Source: Phycisphaerae bacterium
GTDB lineage: Bacteria; Planctomycetota; Phycisphaerae; SM23-33
Direction: 5' to 3'
NCBI GenBank assembly: GCA_011050235.1
Contig: DRGC01000049.1
Coordinates: 62,001 to 126,000, forward strand
Length of the DNA: 64,000 nucleotides
This document shows, in pieces, positions 10,524 through 18,692 of the stretch. The notes below the pieces were generated by a model. It made no database searches, was not told where the DNA came from, and saw only the letters and a program-made list of their open reading frames with translations. The translations under genes were made by a program, and so were the position numbers. Every line of letters starts with the position of its first letter. The stretch's first letter is position 1.

Positions 10524-10778
10524 ATGCGGCCCGACGATGACCATCCCGCTGACGGCGACTTGATGCGAATCAAGGAAGCCGCCGCCGCTGCCGGCGTCAG
10601 CCGTCAGACCATTCAGTACTACATCATGCTCGGTCTGGTCGAGCCGATTCGGGGACCCAACGGTCGCCGCCGCCACTTCGACGACAAGCTTATCCGCCGT
10701 ATTCGGCTCATCCACCAGCTCAACGTGTCCGGCTACGCGCTGCGGGACATCCGGGATACCTACTTGCACAGCCGGTAA
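10524..10778 (+). CDS. Small MerR-family DNA-binding protein
   Basis: 84 residues consisting almost entirely of a MerR winged-helix domain: LMRIKEAAAAAGVSRQTIQYYIMLGLVEP, then GRRRHFDDKLIRRIRLIHQL and the end GYALRDIRD. It lacks the dimerisation coiled coil and effector domain of full MerR proteins, so it is a stand-alone HTH. It ends 55 bp before the haem-type histidine kinase on the same strand. A TATCCT hexamer lies 7 nt before its ATG, so the mRNA may be nearly leaderless. Confidence 0.8.
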   Translation: MRPDDDHPADGDLMRIKEAAAAAGVSRQTIQYYIMLGLVEPIRGPNGRRRHFDDKLIRRIRLIHQLNVSGYALRDIRDTYLHSR

Positions 10779-10817
10779 CGGCGGCGAGGGTCTCTTCCAT
10801 CGCCGCCGATGCGGCCG

Positions 10818-10823
10818 TAGAAT
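10818..10823 (+). promoter_or_regulatory. -10 element of the histidine kinase gene
   Basis: TAGAAT is followed by exactly 9 nt and then ATG 10833, with no usable SD. This is the same arrangement as before pcm, the TsaC fusion and the anSME gene. No good -35 hexamer is visible. A leaderless transcript is inferred. Confidence 0.45.
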
Positions 10824-10832
10824 GCAGCGGGA

Positions 10833-12428
10833 ATGGCCAAAAAATTCGTCAAGATCTCCCTGGCGGTGAAGTTCCGCCTGCTGATCGGCATCGCGGCCGT
10901 GGGCATTATTCTTGCGGCGCTGGTGTTTCCGTGGATCGTCATGGAACTCGCCGCCGAGCAGCAGGTTCGCCACCACGGCGAGGAGGTCGCCCGGCTGGCC
11001 CAGAACCGCTGGGACCGCGAGCACGGCCATAGCTCAGACGTTCTGACAGACATGGCCGAGCTGTTCGCCCTCGACGACCTCAGCGGCGTGCGCACCGGGC
11101 CGCGATTCGTGACGATCAAGGCCAGTGCCGCCCTCGATCCGATCGCCCAAAAGGCCGTGCGGGCATTTCAGCAGAACCTCAAACAGGACCTGGTCGTTTT
11201 CAGTGGAGAGGACGAGCAGGACGAGGGGACGCATCGGCTGTTCCGCCGCATCCGGACCGAGCCGCGCTGCATGGAATGTCACCGCGCCCCCACCGGCGAC
11301 GTCGTGCGCCTCCAGCCCGGCGAGTTTGTGGGCATGATCGATCTGACGCTGCCCCCCCCACCGACGCCCAAGTGGCTGCCGACGGTGCGGCTGGCCTTTG
11401 CGACGGGCGGCCTGGTGGCCGGGCTGCTGGCCTTTATCCTGTTCGCGGCGATCACCCAGCGCCTGGTGCTTCGGCCCGTTCGCATCCTTCGCGACATCGC
11501 CGACCGGGTCGCCGACGGCGATCTGAGCATCCGCAGCACGCTCGACAGCGGCGATGAACTCCAGCACCTCGGCGACAGCTTCAACAGCATGCTCTCGTCC
11601 ATCGGCAGCCAGACCAATCGGCTCCGAGCGGCCAATCGCGCACTCGACCTCAAGCTCGGCGAGCTGTCCGAGGCCAACGTGGCGCTGTTCGAGGCCAATA
11701 AAGTCAAGGCCGAGTTCCTGGCGAACATCTCCCACGAACTGCGAACGCCCCTCAACAGCATCATCGGCTTTGCCGACCTGCTGGCCGACGCCTCCGACGA
11801 CCGGATCCGTCGCTACGGGCAGAATATTTCTTCATCCTCCAAGAGCCTCCTGGCGATGATCAACGACCTGCTGGACCTGGCGAAGATCGAAGGCGGCAAG
11901 ACCACCGTTCGCCTGGACAAGGTGTCGGTGTCCGGCACATGTCAGACACTGGTCACGTTGATCCAGCCTCTGGCCGACCAGAAGCAACTGTCCGTCCGGC
12001 TGGACCTGGCCGAGGATCTGCCCATCATCACCACCGACGGCGGCAAGCTGCAGCAGATCCTCTACAACCTGCTGTCCAACGCCGTCAAGTTCACACCCGC
12101 CAACGGCGGCATCACCGTGACGGCCGGCCTGCACAAACCCCAGATCGTCTCGATCGTCGTGGCCGACACGGGGCCCGGCATCAGCGAGGCCGAGCAGAAT
12201 CGAATCTTCGAGAAGTTCTACCAAGCCGACAGCACGCTGGCGAAACAGTCCACCGGGACGGGCCTGGGGCTGGCGATCGCCAAAGAACTGGCCAATCTGC
12301 TCGGGGGGCGGCTCACCGTTGCCAGCTCGCCGGGGGCCGGCGCAACATTCACCCTCACGTTACCGGTCGACCCCAAGCCCGCCAATGGCGCCGACGCCGC
12401 CGATTCGACGGACTCGGACCCTCGATAG
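10833..12428 (+). CDS. Membrane sensor histidine kinase with a c-type haem motif
   Basis: 531 residues. The order is: membrane segment about 15-37; extracytoplasmic domain about 38-180 holding CMECH at 146-150, a covalent haem c attachment motif; second membrane segment about 184-210; HAMP linker about 210-260; HisKA domain with phospho-acceptor His301 in SHELRTPLNSIIGFADLL; HATPase_c domain with the N box (YNLLSNAVKF), VADTGPGI and GTGLGLAIAKEL. The sensor resembles haem-binding periplasmic domains of the Tll0287/DUF3365 kind. It probably senses redox state or a gas ligand. No response regulator lies next to it; a small MerR gene precedes it. Confidence 0.88.
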   Translation: MAKKFVKISLAVKFRLLIGIAAVGIILAALVFPWIVMELAAEQQVRHHGEEVARLAQNRWDREHGHSSDVLTDMAELFALDDLSGVRTGPRFVTIKASAALDPIAQKAVRAFQQNLKQDLVVFSGEDEQDEGTHRLFRRIRTEPRCMECHRAPTGDVVRLQPGEFVGMIDLTLPPPPTPKWLPTVRLAFATGGLVAGLLAFILFAAITQRLVLRPVRILRDIADRVADGDLSIRSTLDSGDELQHLGDSFNSMLSSIGSQTNRLRAANRALDLKLGELSEANVALFEANKVKAEFLANISHELRTPLNSIIGFADLLADASDDRIRRYGQNISSSSKSLLAMINDLLDLAKIEGGKTTVRLDKVSVSGTCQTLVTLIQPLADQKQLSVRLDLAEDLPIITTDGGKLQQILYNLLSNAVKFTPANGGITVTAGLHKPQIVSIVVADTGPGISEAEQNRIFEKFYQADSTLAKQSTGTGLGLAIAKELANLLGGRLTVASSPGAGATFTLTLPVDPKPANGADAADSTDSDPR

Positions 12429-12448
12429 CGACGGCGCCGCCAGGCCCC

Positions 12449-12862
12449 TCAATACCAAATCGTGACGATGAGGTTCTCTTCAGCCGTCTTGCCCTGAAGC
12501 ATGCCGATGTTGTGGCCGACGTGCTTGACTTCGACCTCTTCGCTGTCGAGCCATTCGTTGATCTGATCTTCCATCCCCTTCAGCGAGGTGGCCGAGATCT
12601 TGGTGTGGAACACGCGACAGCGCGTGGCGCCCGTCCCGGGAAGATTGACGGGGCGCCGAAACTCCTTGATCCCCTGCATCCGCTCATCGAGGCTGGCCAA
12701 TCGACGCACCTGCGACTCGCCGCCGTCGCTGTCGGAGTCGACCAGACTGATCGACTCGGCATCTTCTTCTTGCGCCGGCGAGCTCGCCTCGAGCGAAATC
12801 GGCGCATCATCGTCTGTCGGGGTCGGGGCATCGTCGGAATTGGACACATTGGGTTGTGACAT
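12449..12862 (-). CDS. Conserved hypothetical acidic protein
   Basis: About 137 residues. The first half is Asp/Glu/Ser-rich and looks disordered. The second half (about 60-137; LDERMQGIKEFRRPVNLPG, then CRVFHTKISATSLKGMEDQINEWL, ending NLIVTIWY) looks folded, with one helix and beta strands. Start 12862 is set by AAAGGAG 8 nt upstream, shortening the open frame that begins at 12910. No export signal. I do not recognise the family. It is divergent from the GH113-like gene. Confidence 0.65.
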   Translation of the reverse strand: MSQPNVSNSDDAPTPTDDDAPISLEASSPAQEEDAESISLVDSDSDGGESQVRRLASLDERMQGIKEFRRPVNLPGTGATRCRVFHTKISATSLKGMEDQINEWLDSEEVEVKHVGHNIGMLQGKTAEENLIVTIWY

Positions 12863-12980
12863 GGTCAGGCTCCTTTGATTCGTCAAAACAGATTCCAAAG
12901 ACAGCGTCAATTCCCTAGTATAGCTAGTTGCGGCTCCCGTTCAAGCTCACACCTGGCGCAGCGGCCGTGAGACTGAAACG

Positions 12981-14108
12981 ATGCGAAACGACAAGCTCTG
13001 GACACTCGTCATCTTCGCCGCAGTTCTGCTGGCGGTGATAGCGTTCAACCCCTTCAGCGGCGGGCAGGACCACGCCCCGGCGACGGGCCCGGCCAGCCAA
13101 CCCGCAAGCGGGGATTTTCTGGCCGGCATCAGCCTGCAACTGCACAGCGGCAACGACGAGCACCCCTTCGAGACCTACATCGACGAAATCGCCGACGCCG
13201 GCGCCAACACCGTCTGCCTGGTCATCGCCGCCTACCAGGAGAACTGCGCCTCGTCGAGCCTGTTCGTCGACGCCCGCAAGACGCCCTCCGACCGCCGGCT
13301 GACGCAGTTGATCGATCACGCCCACGGGCGAGGCTTGCGCGTGGTCCTGATGCCGATCGTTCTGCTCGATAACCCCCTCGCCGGCGAGTGGCGGGGCAAG
13401 ATCGCCCCCACCAGTTGGGACGACTGGTGGGAAGACTACACCGGCTATCTCGTGCACTACGCCCGCTTGGCCGAGAAAGCCGATGTCGACGTGCTCATGA
13501 TCGGGTCGGAACTGCTCAGCACCGAGCGGTTCACCGACCGGTGGGAAAAGCTTATCGGCACGATCCGGCACGACTACCACGGGCTGCTGTCCTACTCGAC
13601 CAACTGGGACCACTACCAGGTGCCCAAGTTCTGGAAACACCTCGACCTGATCGGCATGACGACCTATTACGACCTGACCGGCGGCAAGACCCCCACCCTT
13701 GAGCGACTGCTGGCCGCCTGGGAGCCCATCCGCCGTGACATCCACGCCTGGCAGGCCAAGATCGGCCTACCCATCATGTTCACCGAGGTTGGCTGGCCCA
13801 ACCTGACGACGTGCGCCCAATACCCCTGGAACTATACGCTCACAGACAAAGGCCCCGACCCCGCCGCCCAGGCCAATTGTTTCGAGGCGTTCTTCCGGAC
13901 GTGGATCGACGACCCGATCGTCGCCGGCATCATGGTCTGGGAGTGGCGAAACTACCCGGACCAACCCACCGGCCCGACCGACACCTCCTACGTCCCCTGC
14001 GGCAAGCCCGCACTGGATGTAATCAGCCGCTACTACCGCGCCGCCCAACTGGCCACCACACGCCCAGCAACCCAACCCGCCGAGACAGCCAACGCCGTCA
14101 GCCCTTAG
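12981..14108 (+). CDS. GH113-like glycoside hydrolase, membrane anchored
   Basis: 375 residues. An N-terminal hydrophobic segment (LVIFAAVLLAVIAF) is followed by a Pro/Thr/Ala linker and a TIM barrel from about residue 45. Family signs are GISLQLHSG, the acid/base region MIGSELLSTE (Glu177), GMTTYYDL, and the nucleophile region MFTEVGWPN (Glu269). These match GH113 and related barrels that act on beta-mannan. The C-terminal tail is TRPATQPA-type low complexity, as in other exported proteins of this group. No SD is seen. The mannanase specificity is inferred from the family only. Confidence 0.72.
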   Translation: MRNDKLWTLVIFAAVLLAVIAFNPFSGGQDHAPATGPASQPASGDFLAGISLQLHSGNDEHPFETYIDEIADAGANTVCLVIAAYQENCASSSLFVDARKTPSDRRLTQLIDHAHGRGLRVVLMPIVLLDNPLAGEWRGKIAPTSWDDWWEDYTGYLVHYARLAEKADVDVLMIGSELLSTERFTDRWEKLIGTIRHDYHGLLSYSTNWDHYQVPKFWKHLDLIGMTTYYDLTGGKTPTLERLLAAWEPIRRDIHAWQAKIGLPIMFTEVGWPNLTTCAQYPWNYTLTDKGPDPAAQANCFEAFFRTWIDDPIVAGIMVWEWRNYPDQPTGPTDTSYVPCGKPALDVISRYYRAAQLATTRPATQPAETANAVSP

Positions 14109-14125
14109 AGCAATGGGCGCAATCG

Positions 14126-14188
14126 CCGGGCGCCATGCCCACACTTGTGTGGACATGTCTGATCGTCGGTCATTCTTCATGCCCACGC
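14126..14188 (+). repeat. 63-bp direct repeat, copy 1
   Basis: Matches 15113-15175 in the same orientation with 4 mismatches in 63 positions. It contains the near palindrome CATGCCCACACTTGTGTGGACATG (split at 14134-14157). A further hairpin with CATGCCCACGC and GCGTGGGCATG arms follows at about 14179-14201. The remaining 14109-14313 gap has no gene. Confidence 0.85.
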
Positions 14189-14313
14189 GAGCGTGGGCAT
14201 GCCACCCGCCGTGCGGCGTCGAACACTTGCGCGGGGGATCTCCTGATCCCCCGCGTTCTTGGACCACCGCGCCAGGTGCGACAGCATGGTCAACTTCCCT
14301 TTCAGAATGAGAA

Positions 14314-15096
14314 TTACTCGCCTTTGGTGATGGTAATCGCCGCGCTATGAATCTCGCCGATCCACAGTGCCGGCACATCTTTCGATCCCGCCGAGGAAGG
14401 TGCCGTCGAAACGGGCCTCGACCCGGGGGGGCGAGGAGGGGCCGGCTGATGAAGGACGGACTGATACACATCTGGATACTTCACGCAACGTTCCAACTCA
14501 CTGACATGGCTACGCCCGACGATATAGGAGAACTCGATCGCATGCTCGCCCGCTTGGTCGATCCCTGTAAAGGGCACGGCCTTGAGTTTCGTCACATCAA
14601 GCCACTTCATCCGAGGTCCAAGAACTTTGAAAGGGTCAACGATCCCATACGAAGGCGGCTCGGCTCCAGTAATCTGCACACCATCCGGACGCGTTACGCG
14701 GATGTTCACCCAGGCATTTCCTTCGAAACCAAAAGGCCGAAGAATGGTTATTGGCTCATCGGTATCGTTGCGAATCTCTGCGAACAGCAGCACCGGCTCG
14801 CCCGGGACCGTGGCTTCCTTCGGTGTCAGCAGCCTTAGCGACAAGACTCCATCGGCACTGGTAGTCCACTCAGAAGCAGTCATATCCTCGTACGAGACAC
14901 CCAACGCCTCCTTTCGGATATTCAGAAGGGGCAGGGCCTTGTCTTCATCAGCAGTCCTTGTGTCAGAATGATCGGATTGCTCGACCGGGGTGGGCACTTC
15001 ATCGGCCCGCCGACATCCCACGGCTAGCACTGCAACAGCCAACAGCATGATCACAACAGCCATCTCGCATTTCTGAGCCCATATCTGCAATCTCAT
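14314..15096 (-). CDS. Lipoprotein of unknown function
   Basis: About 260 residues. A lipobox (LLAVAVLAVGC) near residue 28 predicts lipid attachment. A beta-rich domain follows (LSLRLLTPKEATVPGEPVLLFAEIRNDTDEPITI...), like Ig-type intracellular-proteinase-inhibitor or BsuPI-like folds, with EHAIEFSYIV late. The linker is Pro/Ser-rich. Start 15096 has GGAAGGA 7 nt upstream; the longer frame would translate the upstream 63-bp repeat. The gene is bracketed by the two repeat copies, so it could be a mobile or recently rearranged cassette. Confidence 0.65.
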   Translation of the reverse strand: MRLQIWAQKCEMAVVIMLLAVAVLAVGCRRADEVPTPVEQSDHSDTRTADEDKALPLLNIRKEALGVSYEDMTASEWTTSADGVLSLRLLTPKEATVPGEPVLLFAEIRNDTDEPITILRPFGFEGNAWVNIRVTRPDGVQITGAEPPSYGIVDPFKVLGPRMKWLDVTKLKAVPFTGIDQAGEHAIEFSYIVGRSHVSELERCVKYPDVYQSVLHQPAPPRPPGSRPVSTAPSSAGSKDVPALWIGEIHSAAITITKGE

Positions 15097-15112
15097 TTGT
15101 CTATCCTTCCGG

Positions 15113-15175
15113 CCGGGTGCCATGCCCACACTTGTGTGGGCATGTCTGATCGTCGGCCATTCTTCATGCCCACAC
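15113..15175 (+). repeat. 63-bp direct repeat, copy 2
   Basis: Second copy of the element at 14126-14188, immediately upstream of the lipoprotein gene as read on its strand. The internal CATGCCCACACTTGTGTGGGCATG (two 12-nt arms) is a near-perfect palindrome here. The pair flanks a gene of 783 bp. Confidence 0.85.
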
Positions 15176-15177
15176 AA

Positions 15178-15203
15178 AGAAAAAGGGGTCAGGTACCTTT
15201 TCT
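15178..15203. repeat. REP-like palindrome at the bioD stop
   Basis: AAAAAGGGGTCAGGTACCTTTT is an imperfect palindrome. Its end abuts and slightly overlaps the bioD stop codon (15202-15204). It resembles short palindromes mobilised by REP-associated tyrosine transposases in other bacteria; no such transposase is visible here. It could act as a transcription end for bioD. Confidence 0.5.
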
Positions 15204-15996
15204 AGCACTCCCGGCGCCCCGCCATCAGCGCCAGCCAGTCCACCTGCTCGATGGCCAGTTGCGCCTCCGGGCCGATCCGCATCTTCTTGACGCTCGTCGA
15301 TGTATCATTGGGCACGCGCGTCAGCACGTTCACCCGCCCGCGCTGAGCGATTTGGTCGGGATTGGTCGCGACCGCCGCGTCCATCGGCTCCGGATCGGTG
15401 GGCCAGCGATTGACGACCACACCGGCCACCCGCAGCCCCGCAGCCCGCGCCGCGTGCAGCGTCAACAACGTGTGGTTGATCGTCCCCAGGCCCGGCCGAA
15501 CCACAACCACAAGCGGCAGGCCCAGAAGTCTGGCCAGATGAATCACCCAGAACTCGTCGCTGAGCGGGCACAAGAGGCCCCCGACCCCTTCAACGATCAC
15601 GGGCCGCCCCGCCTCGGCTAGATAGCGCCATGCCTCGAAGATTGCACCGAGATCCACCGCCCGGTCCTCCCGCTGGGCGGCGACATTCGGCGCCAGCGGC
15701 GCATGAAAACACACCGGCGTAATCTGCGCCAACGTCCGCCCCGAATCGGCGCATGCGGCCAGGAACTCCGTATCGCCGCTGACCAGCCCGCCGCGAGGAT
15801 CACGCCGACAGCCCGATGCGACCGGCTTGAACACATCCACCGGCTGGCCCGCCAGGCGCAAACACCTCGCGATGCCGCCCGCCACCACCGTCTTGCCGAC
15901 GCCCGTATCCGTGCCCGTGACAAACAGCCCCCGCGCCGCCGGCAAGTCCGGATAGTCCGACACATCGAAATCAAAGCCGTTATTCGAAGAAGTCAT
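15202..15996 (-). CDS. bioD: Dethiobiotin synthetase
   Basis: 264 residues. BioD closes the ureido ring of dethiobiotin from 7,8-diaminopelargonate, CO2 and ATP. The P-loop is VTGTDTGVGKTVVAGG near residue 26, with FKPVASG, then EGVGGLLCPL, GTINHTLLTL and GVVVNRW. The N-terminal 20 residues before the P-loop strand are slightly longer than usual. Its start overlaps the end of bioA by 17 bp, so the two are one translationally coupled operon. Confidence 0.95.
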   Translation of the reverse strand: MTSSNNGFDFDVSDYPDLPAARGLFVTGTDTGVGKTVVAGGIARCLRLAGQPVDVFKPVASGCRRDPRGGLVSGDTEFLAACADSGRTLAQITPVCFHAPLAPNVAAQREDRAVDLGAIFEAWRYLAEAGRPVIVEGVGGLLCPLSDEFWVIHLARLLGLPLVVVVRPGLGTINHTLLTLHAARAAGLRVAGVVVNRWPTDPEPMDAAVATNPDQIAQRGRVNVLTRVPNDTSTSVKKMRIGPEAQLAIEQVDWLALMAGRREC

Positions 15997-17353
15997 TGAT
16001 CGTCGCCACCACGCCGTCCAGCAGGCGTCCCAAGGTTGTCTCGTCCATGGCCGGGGCCGGCATGAGCACGACCACGTCGCCGAGCGGCCGGACTATGATA
16101 CCGCGATCGAGCGCCCGCTCGCACACCGCGGCGCCGACGCGTTTGACGGGATCGAACGCCTTGCGTTTATCGCGGTCGGCTGCCAGTTCGATGCCCACCA
16201 TCATGCCGCACTGACGAACATCGCCCACATTCGCATGATCGGCCAAAGGCGCCAATTTCTCGCGAATCAGTTCGATCTTGGCCGCCAGCTTATCCAGGAG
16301 ATTCGACTCGAAGATCAGATCGATGCTGGCCGATCCCGCCGCACAGCCCAGCGCGTTGCCCGTGAAGGTATGGCCGTGATAGAAGGTCCCGCCTTCGCCC
16401 GCATCGCCGCAGAACGCATCGAAAATATCCTGACTGGCCAACGTCGCCGCCACCGGCAGATACCCGCCCGTCAGCCCTTTGCCCAGACACATCAGGTCCG
16501 GCGAGACCTGCTCGTGCTCGCACGCAAACAGCTTGCCCGTCCGGCAGAACCCCGTCGCCACCTCGTCGACGATCAGCAGCGTCTCGCGCCTGGCCGTCAG
16601 CTCGCGCAGCGACGCCAGGAACCCCGGCGGGTGCGTCAGCATCCCCCCGGCCCCCTGGCAGAGCGGCTCGACGATCACGGCGCAATACTCGCCCGCGCCG
16701 ATTTCGAGCAATGTGTCGATCTCGCTCAGCACGACGTCCCCGGCCCGGGGCCCGGCCGGATGGCGATACGGATTTGGACAGTCCACAAAGGCGGTCTCGA
16801 ACAATAACGCCCGAAATGTCCTGTGAAACAGATCGATCCCGCCCAGGCTGACCGAGCCGATCGTGTCGCCGTGATAGCCCTGCCGCAGAGCGATGAACTT
16901 TCGCCGCTCGATCTCGCCGCGGTTGTGCCAATACTGATACGCCATCTTCAGCGCCACCTCGACCGCCGTCGCCCCGCTGTCACTGTAGAAGACCTTTGTC
17001 AGCGTCTCCGGCGAGATCCGCACCAGCCGCTCGGCCAGCTCGATGCTGGCCGTCTGCCCGTGGCCCAGCAGCGTCGAATGCGCGACACGGCCGAGCTGCC
17101 GGCGGATCGCATCATCGATTCGCCCCACGCGGTGCCCGTGCAGGTTGCACCACAGGCTGGAGAACCCGTCGATGAACCGCCGCCCGTCGGCGTCGATCAG
17201 TTCGAAGCCCTCCGCCTCGACGATGATCCGCCCGGGCTCGTCGCCGCCGCCGAGCCACTGCCGCATGGCCGTGAACGGATGCCACACGACCTGCTTATCG
17301 GCCTCGACAAGTCGGGCAGGCGGCGGGGGAGACTCTTGTGAATGCTCTGTCAT
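15980..17353 (-). CDS. bioA: Adenosylmethionine-8-amino-7-oxononanoate aminotransferase
   Basis: 457 residues, a class III PLP aminotransferase making 7,8-diaminopelargonate from KAPA and SAM. Features: VWHPFTAMRQW at the N-terminus, DGFSSLWCNLHGHR, the PLP-phosphate region SDSGATAVEVALKMA, LIVDEVATGFCRTGKLFA (PLP-ring Asp), and the Schiff-base Lys in CLGKGLTGGYLPVA. The frame stays open far upstream (to 18715) but that part is antisense to pcm and the LysM gene. ATG 17353 gives the normal family length. Divergent from pcm, with about 60 bp between the starts. No bioB or bioF is in the window. Confidence 0.95.
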   Translation of the reverse strand: MTEHSQESPPPPARLVEADKQVVWHPFTAMRQWLGGGDEPGRIIVEAEGFELIDADGRRFIDGFSSLWCNLHGHRVGRIDDAIRRQLGRVAHSTLLGHGQTASIELAERLVRISPETLTKVFYSDSGATAVEVALKMAYQYWHNRGEIERRKFIALRQGYHGDTIGSVSLGGIDLFHRTFRALLFETAFVDCPNPYRHPAGPRAGDVVLSEIDTLLEIGAGEYCAVIVEPLCQGAGGMLTHPPGFLASLRELTARRETLLIVDEVATGFCRTGKLFACEHEQVSPDLMCLGKGLTGGYLPVAATLASQDIFDAFCGDAGEGGTFYHGHTFTGNALGCAAGSASIDLIFESNLLDKLAAKIELIREKLAPLADHANVGDVRQCGMMVGIELAADRDKRKAFDPVKRVGAAVCERALDRGIIVRPLGDVVVLMPAPAMDETTLGRLLDGVVATINDFFE

Positions 17354-17398
17354 GTTCTGCGTCCAAAGGCGGCGCCTATGCGGCGACGATCGAGCAAC

Positions 17399-17404
17399 TA
17401 TAAT
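17399..17404 (+). promoter_or_regulatory. -10 element of pcm
   Basis: A perfect TATAAT followed by 9 nt and ATG 17414. The transcript would start at or within a few nt of the start codon, so the mRNA is probably leaderless. A -35 is not recognisable at 16-18 nt. Confidence 0.5.
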
Positions 17405-17413
17405 ACTGGGGTG

Positions 17414-18088
17414 ATGGCATCGTCGGAAGATCAACTCGCCGCCGCCCGCACCAGAATGGTCCGTCGCCACCTCCGAGACCGGGGCATCGCGGATGAGCGT
17501 ATTCTCGCAGCCTTCGCCGCCACGCCGCGAGAGCGGTTCCTCCCGCCGGAAAAAGCCGACCAGGCCTATGGCGATTTTCCGATCCCGATCGGTCTGGGCC
17601 AAACGATCAGCCAGCCCTACATTGTCGCCGAAATGATTCAGCAGATGCGGCCCCAGCCCCACCATCGCGTTCTCGACGTCGGCTCGGGCAGCGGGTACCA
17701 GACGGCGATCCTCGCCCGCCTGGTCGATCATGTCTACGCCGTCGAGCGGCTCGACGCCCTCCGGCGCAGCGCCGAGGCGCTCCTGAAGGAGCTCGGCATC
17801 GATAACGTCACCTTCAGCACCCACGACGGCAGCGGTGGTTGGCCCGAGCACGCTCCGTTCGACGGCATCATCTCCGGCGCGGCCTCCCCGGACGTGCCCG
17901 TCTCCTGGCGCGAGCAACTCGTCGATGGCGGGCGGATCGTCCTGCCCGTCGGTCCCGCTTATTCGCAGGATCTCCGCGTCGTCGAGAAGCGCGGCGACCG
18001 ATGGATCGAAACGTCGGTCTGCGGGGTGCGATTTGTCAAACTCATCGGCCGCGAGGCCTGGCCACAAGACAATAACGACCGACCTTGA
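17414..18088 (+). CDS. pcm: Protein-L-isoaspartate O-methyltransferase
   Basis: 224 residues. Uses SAM to methylate isoaspartyl residues and start protein repair. Features: TPRERFLPPE, the GLGQTISQPYIVAEMIQ motif, motif I VLDVGSGSGYQTAILA, DGSGGWPEHAPFDGI and ISGAASPDVP, and GGRIVLPVG. ATG 17414 fits the normal length and the adjacent TATAAT; longer frames would overlap bioA. It is followed after about 125 bp by the LysM lipoprotein on the same strand. Confidence 0.93.
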   Translation: MASSEDQLAAARTRMVRRHLRDRGIADERILAAFAATPRERFLPPEKADQAYGDFPIPIGLGQTISQPYIVAEMIQQMRPQPHHRVLDVGSGSGYQTAILARLVDHVYAVERLDALRRSAEALLKELGIDNVTFSTHDGSGGWPEHAPFDGIISGAASPDVPVSWREQLVDGGRIVLPVGPAYSQDLRVVEKRGDRWIETSVCGVRFVKLIGREAWPQDNNDRP

Positions 18089-18212
18089 CACCGCCTTGCG
18101 GAGACTTATCATAATGCAGGCGGTTCGATCCATCCCCGTTGACCGAGCCAGGTTGTTTTGCCGCCCTGCTGGACCGCTATGCTCGGCGACGGAAAAGGGA
18201 AAGGACATGCAC

Positions 18213-18677
18213 ATGCGTATCACCTTCCTGACAAGTGTGGCGGCGATGTTGATCGTCGCCGGCTGCAACTTCAACTCGCCCAACGAGGTTCGCGGCCCGA
18301 TCGCCCCGGGGCCTGTGGAACGGGACGTCAAACCGCTTGAAGCCCCCATCGAGCAGGCCCCTGTCGTCACCGACGCTGATGACACCGAGGTCGACACGGA
18401 CGACAAGCCCGCCCCCCGAGTGCGAACACTGGGCCGGCCCGACGAGCCTCGCCCTCCCCGCCGTCGGGACACGCCCGTTGTCACCCCGGCGCCGCCGCCC
18501 ACCCCGCCCGCGCCGGCGACAAGACAGTACGTCATCCACCCGAAGGACACGCTCTGGTCGCTGTCGAAGCACTTCCTCGGCGACGGCAAACGCTGGCGCG
18601 AGATCATGCGCGCCAACCCGGGGCTGGACCCCAACAAGCTCAGAGTAGGCCAGACGATCACTATCCCGCCAAAGTAG
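18213..18677 (+). CDS. LysM-domain lipoprotein
   Basis: 154 residues. A lipobox (SVAAMLIVAGC, Cys about residue 17) gives a lipid anchor. A Pro/Asp-rich linker of about 85 residues follows, then one C-terminal LysM domain (QYVIHPKDTLWSLSKHFLG, ending LRVGQTITIP), which binds peptidoglycan or chitin-type glycans. Two in-frame ATGs lie 6 nt apart; 18213 is 7 nt after AAGGA and is preferred over 18207. It probably tethers the outer envelope to the cell wall. The next gene, recG, starts 16 bp on. Confidence 0.85.
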   Translation: MRITFLTSVAAMLIVAGCNFNSPNEVRGPIAPGPVERDVKPLEAPIEQAPVVTDADDTEVDTDDKPAPRVRTLGRPDEPRPPRRRDTPVVTPAPPPTPPAPATRQYVIHPKDTLWSLSKHFLGDGKRWREIMRANPGLDPNKLRVGQTITIPPK

Positions 18678-18692
18678 CGGTGACATTCGACC

